Origin: an uncultured Lachnospiraceae bacterium
GTDB taxonomy: Bacteria; Bacillota; Clostridia; Lachnospirales; Lachnospiraceae
Direction of reading: 5' to 3'
DNA length: 64,000 bases
Assembly (NCBI GenBank): GCA_910579225.1
Contig: CAJTTI010000002.1
Coordinates: 62,001 to 126,000, forward strand
Shown here: piece after piece, positions 52,664 through 61,630 of the stretch
How positions within the stretch are numbered: position 1 is the first letter of the stretch
Layout: each line of letters starts with the position of its first letter
Translations under genes and position numbers: made by a program
Notes under the pieces: generated by a model
The model's input: only the letters and a program-made list of their open reading frames with translations
Database searches by the model: none
Told to the model about the DNA's origin: nothing

Positions 52664-52854
52664 AAACGGCGGGCAGCCGGCAGAGCTGGAAAGTATATAA
52701 ATTCTAAAATTCCTGCTTTTCTTTTTTACATAAAGATGATATGATAGGGACAGGAAGTCGTCGGGGAAGTACATACGGTGCAGATTCAGGTTATTGGAGC
52801 TGTGCATGCGGATATTTCCTGACGAAAGCCAGAGAAAGAAAAGGAGAGAAACAT

Positions 52855-53982
52855 ATGAAAAAGAAAATTCTCGCAGTATTACTGACGGCGGCTATGACAG
52901 CAGCTTTGGCCGCGTGCGGAGGGGGGGCGTCTGATGGTGGTTCCACAACGGAACCTGCAGCAGAGACTCCTGCAACGGAAGGAGAGACAGAAGCAACAGG
53001 AGATGAGACAGAGGCTCCTGCAGCAGAGGCAGCTGGAAACGGTGAAGGACTGAAGATTGGTCTGATCACAGATGTGGGCGGTGTGAACGACGGTTCGTTT
53101 AACCAGTCTGCATGGGAAGGTCTCCAGAGAGCAGAGAAAGAGCTTGGCGTAGAGGTGAGCTACCTGGAGTCTTCAACGGATGGAGATTATGCGCCGAATA
53201 TTGACAGCTTTATTGATGAGGAATGTGACCTTATCATCTGTGTGGGCTATATGCTTGCAGATGCAACGAGAGTTGCGGCAGAAGAGAATCCGGATATGAA
53301 GTTTGCAATTATTGACGATGCAAGCATCGAACTTGACAATGTGAGTTGCCTGATGTTCAGACAGGAGCAGGCTTCCTATCTGGTGGGCTATGTGGCAGGT
53401 CTTATGACCAAGAGTAACAATATTGGATTTGTCATTGGTGCCAGCAATGATAATATGAACCTGTTCGGATACGGTTATTGTGCAGGCGCGCTGGATTCGA
53501 ATCCGGATGTGGAGATTCAACAGTTTAATGCGAATGCTTTTGACAAACCTGCAGATGGAAAATCCAATGCTAACCTGGCCATCAGCCACGGTGCAGATAT
53601 TGTCTTCCATGCAGCAGGCGCTACAGGTCTGGGTGTTATTGAAGCATGCCAGGAAGCAGACGGCGTATATGCCATCGGCGTGGACAGCGACCAGGGTCTG
53701 AAGTATCCGGATACGGTTATCACCTCTGCCATGAAGAGAGTGGATAATGCTGTATATGATACGGTGGAGTCTCTGATTGCAGGAAGTCTGAAGAGTGGTA
53801 TTCATACTTATGATCTGCAGATGGGCGGCGTTGATATTGCTCCGACCAGAGATCTGCTTCCGGATGACGTCATTGCAGCAGTAGAGGAAGTAAAGACCAA
53901 GATCGTCAGTGGTGAAGTAACTGTTCCTTCCACAAAGGACGAGTTCGAAGCTGTTTATGGTGATGTATATCAGTTAGATTAA
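52855..53982 (+). CDS. BMP-family nucleoside-binding lipoprotein
   Basis: A 375-residue solute-binding protein with signal and lipobox (ALAAC, Cys at about 20), an acidic Thr/Glu-rich linker (about 25-60), and a BMP/PnrA domain: GLITDVGGVNDGSFNQSAWEG, the MLADATRVAAEENPD block and IGVDSDQGLKYPDTVITSAMKR. It binds nucleosides outside the cell for the transporter below. AAGGAG supports ATG 52855. A terminator-like hairpin follows and should make this protein more abundant than the transporter subunits. Confidence 0.92.
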   Translation: MKKKILAVLLTAAMTAALAACGGGASDGGSTTEPAAETPATEGETEATGDETEAPAAEAAGNGEGLKIGLITDVGGVNDGSFNQSAWEGLQRAEKELGVEVSYLESSTDGDYAPNIDSFIDEECDLIICVGYMLADATRVAAEENPDMKFAIIDDASIELDNVSCLMFRQEQASYLVGYVAGLMTKSNNIGFVIGASNDNMNLFGYGYCAGALDSNPDVEIQQFNANAFDKPADGKSNANLAISHGADIVFHAAGATGLGVIEACQEADGVYAIGVDSDQGLKYPDTVITSAMKRVDNAVYDTVESLIAGSLKSGIHTYDLQMGGVDIAPTRDLLPDDVIAAVEEVKTKIVSGEVTVPSTKDEFEAVYGDVYQLD

Positions 53983-54034
53983 TTAAGTATTCTGGAAGTT
54001 CAGCCTTGCTGATACGAATGGAGAAGAAATGATA

Positions 54035-54096
54035 CAGTGCAGGCGCCAGAGCTGCTTTTGCTTGTAAGAACGAAAGCGGTGCTGGCGTCTGCTTTT
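54035..54096 (+). terminator. Intra-operon attenuating terminator
   Basis: GCAGGCGCCAG pairs with CTGGCGTCTGC around a secondary hairpin, followed by TTTTTT, between the binding-protein and ATPase genes. Confidence 0.75.
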
Positions 54097-54131
54097 TTCA
54101 TCATGTATGACAGAGAAAAGGAGGCAGGGGA

Positions 54132-55676
54132 GTGGGAAAAGTGAGCCACATGGACGAGAGCAAAGTCGTCATCCAGATGAAGGACATCGTGAAAAAATTC
54201 GGCGATTTTACCGCCAACGACCACATCAATCTGACGGTGCACAAAGGAGAGGTGCATGCGATCCTGGGCGAGAACGGCGCAGGTAAGAGTACGATGATGA
54301 ACGTGCTCTGCGGACTGTATAAGCCCACCAGCGGGGAGATTCTGATCAACGGAAAGGAAGTCCAGTTCTCCAGTCCGAAGGACGCCATTGACATCGGAAT
54401 CGGTATGGTGCATCAGCATTTCATGCTGATTCAGCCCTTTACGGTGGCAGACAACATCATCCTTGGAGTGGAGCCGGTGAAGGGCCTGGTCATTGACCAC
54501 AGGGCTGCGAGAGAGAAAGTACAGGAGCTTTCGGAGCGCTATGGGATGAAGGTGGATCCGGATGCAAAAGTGGAGGATATCTCTGTGGGCATGCAGCAGA
54601 GAGTGGAGATTCTGAAGGTGCTCTACCGGGGAGCGGACACGCTGATTCTGGACGAGCCCACGGCGTCTCTGACGCCCCAGGAGATCGAAGGGCTTATGGA
54701 GATCATAGAAAATCTGACGGCAGACGGCAAGAGCGTGATTCTGATTACCCATAAACTGAAGGAGATCACAGCCTGTGCGGACTGTTGTACGATCATCCGC
54801 CAGGGAAAATACATCCAGACGGTAAAAGTGGATGAGGTGAATGAAAACGATCTGGCCGCCATGATGGTGGGCCGGGATGTGAATTTCAAGGTGGAGAAAA
54901 AGGAGATGGAGCCGGGGGAAAGGGTGCTGGAAGTGAAAGGAATCCACGCAAAAGACTACCGGGAAGTAGAGATTTTGAAGGGGCTGAACCTGACGGTAAG
55001 GCAGGGAGAGATCGTGGGTCTGGCAGGAGTGGACGGGAACGGTCAGACAGAGCTGGTGGAGGTGCTGACAGGACTTCGGAAGGCGGAGGCCGGTGAAGTG
55101 AGGGTGCTTGGGAAAGATGTATTTAACAAATCACCCAGGGAGACCTTTGCAAGCGGGATCTCCAGTATCCCGGCAGACCGGCAGAAGCATGGGCTGATTC
55201 TGGAATTCTCCAATGAAGACAACCTGATTCTGCAGCATTTTGAAGAAGAGCCGTATTCCCAAAAGGGATTTCTGAACCGTAAAGCCATCCGGGCGCATGC
55301 CACAGAACTGATGGAAAAGTTTGATGTCAGACCGCGGGGGAGCGAGGGGGCGCCTGCAGGGACCTTGTCGGGAGGGAATCAGCAAAAGGTGATTATTGCC
55401 AGAGAAGTCAGCAACGACAAGGAACTGCTGATCGCGGTGAACCCCACAAGAGGTCTGGATGTAGGGGCCATAGAGTTCGTACATAAATACCTGGTGGAAC
55501 AGAGAAATAAAAACCGTGCAGTGCTGTTGGTATCCTTTGAACTGGATGAGATCATGAGCCTGTCTGACCGGATCGAAGTCATCTTCGACGGTCAGATCAC
55601 AGGAAGCGTGGCAGGAAAAGATGCGGATGAGAAAGAGCTGGGCTTTATGATGGCGGGAGGCAGACAACATGAATAA
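54132..55676 (+). CDS. Nucleoside ABC transporter, double ATPase
   Basis: A 514-residue protein with two ABC domains, as in RbsA/NupO. First half: GENGAGKSTMMN (Walker A), SVGMQQRVEILK signature and LILDEPTASL; second half: GLAGVDGNGQTELVEV (divergent Walker A) and LSGGNQQKVIIARE. GTG 54132 has AAAAGGAGG 7 bases upstream; an ATG at 54150 is the alternative. Powers nucleoside uptake with the two permeases that follow; it overlaps the first permease by 8 bases. Confidence 0.92.
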   Translation: MGKVSHMDESKVVIQMKDIVKKFGDFTANDHINLTVHKGEVHAILGENGAGKSTMMNVLCGLYKPTSGEILINGKEVQFSSPKDAIDIGIGMVHQHFMLIQPFTVADNIILGVEPVKGLVIDHRAAREKVQELSERYGMKVDPDAKVEDISVGMQQRVEILKVLYRGADTLILDEPTASLTPQEIEGLMEIIENLTADGKSVILITHKLKEITACADCCTIIRQGKYIQTVKVDEVNENDLAAMMVGRDVNFKVEKKEMEPGERVLEVKGIHAKDYREVEILKGLNLTVRQGEIVGLAGVDGNGQTELVEVLTGLRKAEAGEVRVLGKDVFNKSPRETFASGISSIPADRQKHGLILEFSNEDNLILQHFEEEPYSQKGFLNRKAIRAHATELMEKFDVRPRGSEGAPAGTLSGGNQQKVIIAREVSNDKELLIAVNPTRGLDVGAIEFVHKYLVEQRNKNRAVLLVSFELDEIMSLSDRIEVIFDGQITGSVAGKDADEKELGFMMAGGRQHE

Positions 55677-56736
55677 GAAAAAGAGTATCCTGGAAAGCAA
55701 TGTATTCTATACCCTGATCGCCATCCTGGCAGGCTTTGTGATCGGAGCGGTGTTTCTGATGATTGCAGGAATCAGTCCGGCAGTGGCTTACGGGAAGCTG
55801 GTGAACAGCATATTTGGGAAACCAAAGTATCTGGTGTGGACCCTGATCTATGCCAGTCCCCTGATCTTTACCGGACTGAGTGTGGCGTTTTCCTTTCGGA
55901 CCGGAGTGTTCAACATCGGAGCAGAAGGGCAGTTTGTGGTAGGCACTCTGGCGGCGTGTGTGCTGGGAATCCTTGTGGACCTGCCGGTGTGGCTGCATGT
56001 GCCGCTCTGCGTGCTGGCGGCAGCGGCGGCCGGAGCGGTATGGTCTCTGGTGGTGGGGATTCTGAAAGTAAAAAGAGGCATCCATGAGGTTCTTTCCTTT
56101 ATCATGTTCAACTGGATTGCCTTTTACCTGTCCAACTACGTGGTAAACCTGAAGATCATTCATAAGGAGGGCGGAGGAGAGGCAACGAAAGATGTGCTGG
56201 ACTCTGCAAGGCTGCTGTTCCCGGAAGGGATCCGGAAGATGCTGGGCTGTAATGCGGCCAACTGGGGATTTATCCTGGCAGTGCTGGCGGCTGTCCTGAT
56301 CTATGTGGTGATTGAAAAGACGACGCTGGGATATAAGCTGAAAGCGGTGGGCTTCAACAGCAACGGCGCGCTGTATGCCGGGATCAATGCAGACGGTTCG
56401 GTACTGACGGCCCTTGGAATCTCAGGCGCTTTGGCAGGACTGGGAGGTGCAGTGCAGCTTCTTGGGATGTCGGGAAGAGTGAGCCAGTTCGCAGGACAGG
56501 AAGGATTTGGCTTTGAGGGAATCACAGTGGCACTGATCGGGTCCTCAAGTCCCATCGGGTGCATCTTCTCAGGGATTTTCTATGGGGCAATGAAATATGG
56601 CGGTTCAAAACTTAGCATGGTCAAGGCACCTTCGGAAGTGGTGGACATCATCATGGGATGCGTGATCCTGTTCATCGCCATCTCACAGGTGTTCCGGATC
56701 CTGTTCTCACGGTTTGGCAAGAAGGAGGGAAAATAA
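55669..56736 (+). CDS. Nucleoside ABC transporter permease 1 (NupP-like)
   Basis: A 355-residue permease with about nine to ten membrane helices and the conserved family blocks FRTGVFNIGAEGQFVVG and GGAVQLLGMSGRVSQF. Pairs with the next permease and the double ATPase in a BMP-type nucleoside importer. The start overlaps the ATPase gene by 8 bases with GGGAGG upstream. Confidence 0.92.
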   Translation: MNKKKSILESNVFYTLIAILAGFVIGAVFLMIAGISPAVAYGKLVNSIFGKPKYLVWTLIYASPLIFTGLSVAFSFRTGVFNIGAEGQFVVGTLAACVLGILVDLPVWLHVPLCVLAAAAAGAVWSLVVGILKVKRGIHEVLSFIMFNWIAFYLSNYVVNLKIIHKEGGGEATKDVLDSARLLFPEGIRKMLGCNAANWGFILAVLAAVLIYVVIEKTTLGYKLKAVGFNSNGALYAGINADGSVLTALGISGALAGLGGAVQLLGMSGRVSQFAGQEGFGFEGITVALIGSSSPIGCIFSGIFYGAMKYGGSKLSMVKAPSEVVDIIMGCVILFIAISQVFRILFSRFGKKEGK

Positions 56737-56737
56737 C

Positions 56738-57673
56738 ATGGATGTAATCATAAGAAATATTGGTTTGCTCATCAATGCGACGCTGACTGCGACCCCGCCC
56801 CTTCTGCTGGCGGCGCTTGGGTCCTGTTTCTCGGAGCGCAGCGGAGTGGTCAATATCGGGATCGAAGGAATGATGACCATAGGAGCGTTTACAGGAGCGG
56901 TCATGGGACTGACAACAGGAAACGGATGGGTGGCATTCTTCTGCGCAGGTATAGCTGGAGCGCTGCTGGGGGTGATCCATGCGGCAGTATGTATCTCGTT
57001 CCATGCAGACCAGACCATTGCGGGGACGGCGATCAACTTCCTGGGCCCGGGTCTGGCGGTGTTCCTGTGCAAGGCCCTTTATGATAACTCGTCGGACACG
57101 CCGGCGATGGATCCGGGAAGTAAGCTGCCGAAGCTGTTTGAAGGAGTATTTCCGGCAGGTTCTTTCTGGAGCAATGTACTGAATGTGTATGTAGTGGCGT
57201 ATCTGGTGTTCGTACTTGCGCTGATCTGCTGGTTTGTATTTTATAAGACGAAGTTCGGAGCGCATGTGCGAGCAGTGGGAGAGCATCCGGAAGCATGTGA
57301 GTCTCTGGGAATAGATGTATACAGAGTACGATATATTTGTGTGATTCTGTCGGGATTTCTGTCAGGACTGGGAGGAGCGTTTGTGACGCTGGCGACGATC
57401 AACCAGTTCCGCCCGAATGTAATTGTGGGGCAGGGATTTATTGCGATAGCGGCAGTGATCTTCGGGAAATTTTCACCGGAAGGAGCGACGAAGGCGTGCC
57501 TGCTGTTCGGACTGTGCAGTGGGATAAAGACGCTGGCGGGTCAGAGTAATGTGGTATCGCCGAACCTGATATCAATGATTCCGTATATTGTGACGATACT
57601 GGCGCTGGTATTGTTTGTAGGGAAGGCGCATACGCCGGCAGCGAACGGAAAGATCTTTGTGAAGTCGAAGTAA
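56738..57673 (+). CDS. Nucleoside ABC transporter permease 2 (NupQ-like)
   Basis: A 311-residue permease with about eight helices; the motif CFSERSGVVNIGIEGMMTIGA near the N-terminus and VRYICVILSGFLSGLGGAFV near the middle are typical of this subunit. One base separates it from permease 1, and GAAGGAGGG supports ATG 56738. End of the transporter operon, closed by the hairpin at 57711. Confidence 0.92.
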   Translation: MDVIIRNIGLLINATLTATPPLLLAALGSCFSERSGVVNIGIEGMMTIGAFTGAVMGLTTGNGWVAFFCAGIAGALLGVIHAAVCISFHADQTIAGTAINFLGPGLAVFLCKALYDNSSDTPAMDPGSKLPKLFEGVFPAGSFWSNVLNVYVVAYLVFVLALICWFVFYKTKFGAHVRAVGEHPEACESLGIDVYRVRYICVILSGFLSGLGGAFVTLATINQFRPNVIVGQGFIAIAAVIFGKFSPEGATKACLLFGLCSGIKTLAGQSNVVSPNLISMIPYIVTILALVLFVGKAHTPAANGKIFVKSK

Positions 57674-57710
57674 ATCTGCGGGGTAAGATGTGGACATTCT
57701 ACTGTTAGTT

Positions 57711-57748
57711 CGGGATGGCAACATGTGATATTGCATGTTGCCATCCCG
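57711..57748. terminator. Strong bidirectional terminator
   Basis: A perfect 15-bp stem starting CGGGATGGCAACATG, 8-base loop, then TTGTTTT; it lies between the ABC operon and the DUF378 gene. Confidence 0.85.
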
Positions 57749-57754
57749 GTTGTT

Positions 57755-57973
57755 TTATCTGGAATTTGATTCGCTAAGACAATAGCCAGTCTTCATATAA
57801 AAAGTTAGAAGATACAGTCCGCATAAACCTACTAGACCATAGATGATCCGAGCAAATCCGCCGTTTCCCAGGAGAAATTGAACAAGATTAAAATTGAAAA
57901 ATCCGATGAGTCCCCAGTTTATGGCTCCGATGATGCCGATGGTAAGAGCGATCACATCTAATGTTTTATTCAT
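57755..57973 (-). CDS. DUF378 small membrane protein (YuzA-like)
   Basis: A 72-residue protein with two membrane helices (IALTIGIIGAINWGLIGFF and IIYGLVGLCGLYLLTF) and the DUF378 pattern GAINWGLIG. The function is unknown. AAGGAGG precedes ATG 57973. Confidence 0.88.
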   Translation of the reverse strand: MNKTLDVIALTIGIIGAINWGLIGFFNFNLVQFLLGNGGFARIIYGLVGLCGLYLLTFYMKTGYCLSESNSR

Positions 57974-58216
57974 AAAGCCCTCCTTGTATCTAAAATTTAG
58001 GTCATATGATAAATAAAAGAACATAATTAATTTTCCACAGGAATGAGAAGATTATTCTCTTTCTTCCAGGGAAGTGTTGGTGAAATTCCCGCTTTCTTGG
58101 AATTCCAGGAAGATGTGTATGAATTTTGTATAAATATGTTGTTTTTTTGATACAAACCTGGTATAGGAAATGCGTTTTTCAATATTGTTTTTTATGTGCA
58201 TAATTTTATCAAAAAG

Positions 58217-58259
58217 TGCCATTTGTCCTTTGCAGAACAGTGAATTTGTGGTATAAAAT
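58217..58259 (+). promoter_or_regulatory. yjjI promoter with motifs shared with udp
   Basis: TGCCATTTGTCCTTT (58217-58231), then GTGAATTTGTGG directly before the -10 region TATAAAAT (58252-58259). Motif-to--10 spacing is 20 bases, identical to the udp promoter. The rest of the 58025-58368 gap is AT-rich with no gene seen. Confidence 0.65.
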
Positions 58260-58368
58260 GTATAGAATCTGACAGAAAGCGTAGGAAATCAATAAAGCGG
58301 TGCAGATGTCAGGAAAGAATTATGCGACAGGACTGAAAAACAGCAAAGATATGACAAGGAGGAAACGT

Positions 58369-59913
58369 ATGAGAGAGATTACCATGGAACGGGTGAATAA
58401 AACAAGGGATCAGATTCTTGAGATCATTGAAAGCCCGACCCTTACCCATGAGCAGAAACTGACAAATCTTGCAAACCAGGCGGACTCTCTGATGGAGGTA
58501 CTGGACCTTCCGGAAGGGCTCGATGAACTTCTGAATGCAGACATAGATACGCAATGTATCTGCGACCTCTCCGAAGGTCATGCGCCGGTGCGCCCCCGGT
58601 ATATTGCACCAAACTATGAGAAATTCATGAAAGAGGGCTGCAAGTTTCTCCAGCTTCCTGCACCCGCGGATCTGTATGAAGCCCTGAACAGTCTTTTGAT
58701 CTTCTATAAGCATGTGCCAAGTGTTACCAATTACCCGGTCTATGTGGGACAGCTGGATGAACTTCTGGAGCCGTTCATTGATACAGTGGACGAAGCTCAG
58801 GCGAAGAAGCTTCTTCGGATGTTCATGATTCATATGGATCGTACCATTCTGGATTCCTTTTCTCATGCCAATATCGGACCGAAGGCGACGAAAGCAGGAA
58901 GGCTGCTTCTGGAAGTGGAAGCGGAGCTGGAGCATGCAGTGCCAAACATTACTATGAAATATGAAGAGGGCGTCACAGATGATGAATTTGCTTTAAAAGC
59001 CATTGACTGTGCGCTGCACAGTGCAAAGCCCAGTTTTGCCAACCATTCCATGTTCCGGAGTGAACTGACGGAAAACTATGTGATTGCAAGCTGCTACAAC
59101 GGGCTGCCCCTGGGCGGCGGCAGCTATACCCTCTGTCGGCTGATTCTGGGAAATATTGCTAAACGGGCGAAAGATATTCAGGATTTTAAAGAGCGGCAGT
59201 TGCCATATGTTCTTGATATCATGGCCCGCTATATGGACGCAAGAGTTCGCTTTGAAGTGGAAGAGAGCGGATTTTTTGAGAACCATTTCCTGGTAAAGGA
59301 AGGATTTGTGCACAGAGACCGTTTTACAGCTATGTTCGGAATGGTGGGGCTGGCAGAATGTGTCAATCTTTTGCTGGAAAAGGAAGGAAAGGCCGGAAGG
59401 TTCGGCCATGACAGCGTTGCCAATGATCTTGGCGTAGAGATCATGGAAATGATCAATGACTTTAATGCGCATCATGAGGCTCCGTACTGCGAAGTGACCG
59501 GCGGTCATTATCTGCTGCATGCCCAAGTGGGTCTGGCAGAGGATGAGCATGTGACACCAGGGACCCGGATTCCCATCGGGGAGGAACCTAAAGAGCTGAT
59601 TGATCAGCTGAAAGTGCTGAGCCGTTTCCATAAGTATTTTCCGTCAGGAACCGGGGACATCTTCCCCATCGATATGACTGTGCATAAGAATCCGGAGTTT
59701 GTGCTGGATATCATCAAGGGTTCCTTCCGCCAGGAACTGAGGTACCTGTCCTTCTATTCCAGTGACAGCGATGTCATCCGCGTCACAGGTTATCTGGTGA
59801 AGCGCTCTGAGATGGAGAAGCTCGACAGTGGTCTTGCAGTGCTTCAGAATACGACGGGACTCGGCCTTGGAGCTTCCAAAAACGGACATATTCTGGAGAG
59901 GAAAGTCCGCTGA
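58369..59913 (+). CDS. yjjI: YjjI-family glycyl radical enzyme
   Basis: A 514-residue member of the YjjI (DUF3029) glycyl-radical family. The C-terminal motif RVTGY (471-475, Gly 474 as the radical site) is present, and an ASCYNGLPLGGGSYTL segment around residue 245 may hold the active-site Cys. The reaction is not known; YjjI is much shorter than pyruvate formate-lyase. AAGGAGG supports ATG 58369. The activase YjjW is encoded at 63606, with nucleoside-salvage genes between, an association also known from E. coli, where yjjI-yjjW adjoin the deo genes. Oxygen-sensitive once activated. Confidence 0.85.
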   Translation: MREITMERVNKTRDQILEIIESPTLTHEQKLTNLANQADSLMEVLDLPEGLDELLNADIDTQCICDLSEGHAPVRPRYIAPNYEKFMKEGCKFLQLPAPADLYEALNSLLIFYKHVPSVTNYPVYVGQLDELLEPFIDTVDEAQAKKLLRMFMIHMDRTILDSFSHANIGPKATKAGRLLLEVEAELEHAVPNITMKYEEGVTDDEFALKAIDCALHSAKPSFANHSMFRSELTENYVIASCYNGLPLGGGSYTLCRLILGNIAKRAKDIQDFKERQLPYVLDIMARYMDARVRFEVEESGFFENHFLVKEGFVHRDRFTAMFGMVGLAECVNLLLEKEGKAGRFGHDSVANDLGVEIMEMINDFNAHHEAPYCEVTGGHYLLHAQVGLAEDEHVTPGTRIPIGEEPKELIDQLKVLSRFHKYFPSGTGDIFPIDMTVHKNPEFVLDIIKGSFRQELRYLSFYSSDSDVIRVTGYLVKRSEMEKLDSGLAVLQNTTGLGLGASKNGHILERKVR

Positions 59914-59951
59914 GGACTGCGCGCCCGCGTATATATTGAAAATAATGACAG

Positions 59952-60000
59952 AAAAAGCCGCTGCGACGGGAATTGATATGCCCGTTTGCAGCGGCTTTTA
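59952..60000 (+). terminator. Rho-independent terminator of yjjI
   Basis: AAAAGCCGCTGC / GCAGCGGCTTTT with an inner GACGGG/CCCGTT pairing, ending in T. Confidence 0.85.
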
Positions 60001-60128
60001 GATGAATATTTTTTAAAATATAGTTTTATTGCAATTCAACCTTTTCTTAATTATCATGTGCTCATTGGACTTGCATTGTTAATTTTGAAAATGCTGTTAA
60101 AAAATATTATAGAAAATTTGACCGAATA

Positions 60129-60171
60129 TGCCAAATGTCCTTTTTTTCTTTGTGGAAATGTGATATATAAT
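60129..60171 (+). promoter_or_regulatory. udp promoter with motifs shared with yjjI
   Basis: TGCCAAATGTCCTTT (60129-60143), GTGGAAATGTGA, then TATATAAT (60164-60171). Between 60001 and 60128 the sequence is AT-rich and no gene is supported. Confidence 0.65.
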
Positions 60172-60314
60172 ACTTATACATGTCATAAAAAAGAGAAAAA
60201 CTGACGAACAAAGAGACATGTGTCCCGGCCGGAGACGATCAGATGGCCAAATATTCTTCAGCGATGGAAGGAATTGAGCGCGTCAGATACAAATTGCAGA
60301 TCAGGAGGACTAAG

Positions 60315-61097
60315 ATGAATTATTCAGAAGATGCCAGCAAACAATATCATATTCAGGTAGGTGAAGGCGATGTGGGGAGATATGTGATTCTGCCGGGAGA
60401 TCCCAAGCGTTGTGCAAAGATTGCAAAATATTTTGACCATGCGGAACTTGTGGCGGACAGCCGGGAATATGTAACTTATACCGGCTACCTGGAGGGGGTA
60501 AAAGTCAGCGTCACTTCCACAGGGATCGGTGGTCCTTCTGCCTCTATCGCCATGGAGGAGCTGGTCAAAGCAGGGGCGGATACCTTTATCCGGGTGGGGA
60601 CCTGTGGCGGAATGCAGCTGGATGTTAAAAGTGGTGATCTTGTGATTGCTACGGGGGCGATCCGTATGGAAGGAACCAGCAAAGAGTATGCCCCCATTGA
60701 ATTTCCGGCAGTGGCGGATATTGGCGTGATCAATGCACTGATTGCATCGGCCAAAGAATACGGGAAGGACTATCATGCAGGAGTTGTCCAGTGCAAAGAT
60801 GCGTTTTATGGACAGCATGCTCCGGAAGCCATGCCGGTAAGTTATGAATTGCTGAACAAATGGGAGGCGTGGAAACGGCTGGGCTGTCTTGCGTCCGAGA
60901 TGGAATCGGCAGCGCTCTTTGTGGTGGCAAGTACGCTGCATGTGCGTGTGGGTTCCGCATTTCTGGTAGTGGCAAATCAGGAACGGGAACGGGAAGGACT
61001 GGATAATCCGGTGGTGCATGATACGGATACGGCTATCCGGGTGGCAGTTGGCGCGCTGCAGAAGCTGATTAAGGAAGATCTGAATGGAGGAAAATGA
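60315..61097 (+). CDS. udp: Uridine phosphorylase
   Basis: A 260-residue nucleoside phosphorylase: RYVILPGDPKRCAKIAKYF with the phosphate-binding GDPxR, VTSTGIGGPSASIAMEEL and the FIRVGTCGGMQ block, and the late SEMESAALFVVAS. Splits uridine (and deoxyuridine) with phosphate to uracil and ribose-1-phosphate. AGGAGG supports ATG 60315. It is coupled to cdd, which supplies uridine from cytidine. Confidence 0.9.
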   Translation: MNYSEDASKQYHIQVGEGDVGRYVILPGDPKRCAKIAKYFDHAELVADSREYVTYTGYLEGVKVSVTSTGIGGPSASIAMEELVKAGADTFIRVGTCGGMQLDVKSGDLVIATGAIRMEGTSKEYAPIEFPAVADIGVINALIASAKEYGKDYHAGVVQCKDAFYGQHAPEAMPVSYELLNKWEAWKRLGCLASEMESAALFVVASTLHVRVGSAFLVVANQEREREGLDNPVVHDTDTAIRVAVGALQKLIKEDLNGGK

Positions 61098-61516
61098 TGG
61101 AGAAAAAGCAGATACAGGAACTGATCAAAACGGCATTGGAGCAGCTCGATTATTCATACGTTCCCTATTCTCATTTTCATGTGGGAGCGGCTCTGCTGGC
61201 GAAAAACGGGACCGTATACAAAGGATGCAATATAGAAAATGCAGCCTATACACCTTCTAATTGTGCGGAGCGTACGGCATTTTTCAAAGCAGTCAGCGAG
61301 GGAATAAAGGAGTTTTCCGCCATCTGCGTGGTGGGCGGCATAGATGGCAAAACGACAGAATATGCTCCGCCCTGCGGAGTGTGCCGTCAGGTTATGATGG
61401 AGTTCTGTGATCCGGAGACATTCCAGATTATTCTCGCAACGGATACGGAACATTATCAGGTGTTCCATCTGAAAGAACTTCTGCCCCTGGGTTTCGGCCC
61501 AGGAAATCTGGCATAA
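61097..61516 (+). CDS. cdd: Cytidine deaminase
   Basis: A 139-residue zinc enzyme that turns cytidine and deoxycytidine into uridine forms. Motifs: GCNIENAAYTPSNCAERTAFF (zinc Cys and catalytic Glu) and PPCGVCRQVMMEF (two more zinc Cys). GGAGG 7 bases before ATG 61097 favours it over 61094. It overlaps the udp stop codon, so the two are co-translated. Confidence 0.93.
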   Translation: MEKKQIQELIKTALEQLDYSYVPYSHFHVGAALLAKNGTVYKGCNIENAAYTPSNCAERTAFFKAVSEGIKEFSAICVVGGIDGKTTEYAPPCGVCRQVMMEFCDPETFQIILATDTEHYQVFHLKELLPLGFGPGNLA

Positions 61517-61517
61517 A

Positions 61518-61613
61518 CATAAAACAGCGATTTGTGAGCCGCATACAGGGCAGTTTTTAAAAGCAGAAGAAAACGGTTCCGAGCCGTAATATGGGGAGAA
61601 AATCGCGGAACTT
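61518..61613 (+). repeat. R1 structured repeat, copy 9 (divergent)
   Basis: Outer stem GCGATTT with AAATCGC replaces GCATC/GATGC, keeping ACAGC at the 5' side and GCGGAACTT at the 3' side. The inner hairpin is different (GTTTT with AAAAC, and ACGG/CCGT). It ends 17 bases before the deoB start. Confidence 0.7.
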
Positions 61614-61630
61614 TAATATAGGAGAACAGT

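Noticed and set aside
59986..60204. 72-codon frame after the yjjI terminator
   Set aside because: Starts inside the terminator hairpin, has AT-rich low-quality sequence, no ribosome site, and overlaps the udp promoter.
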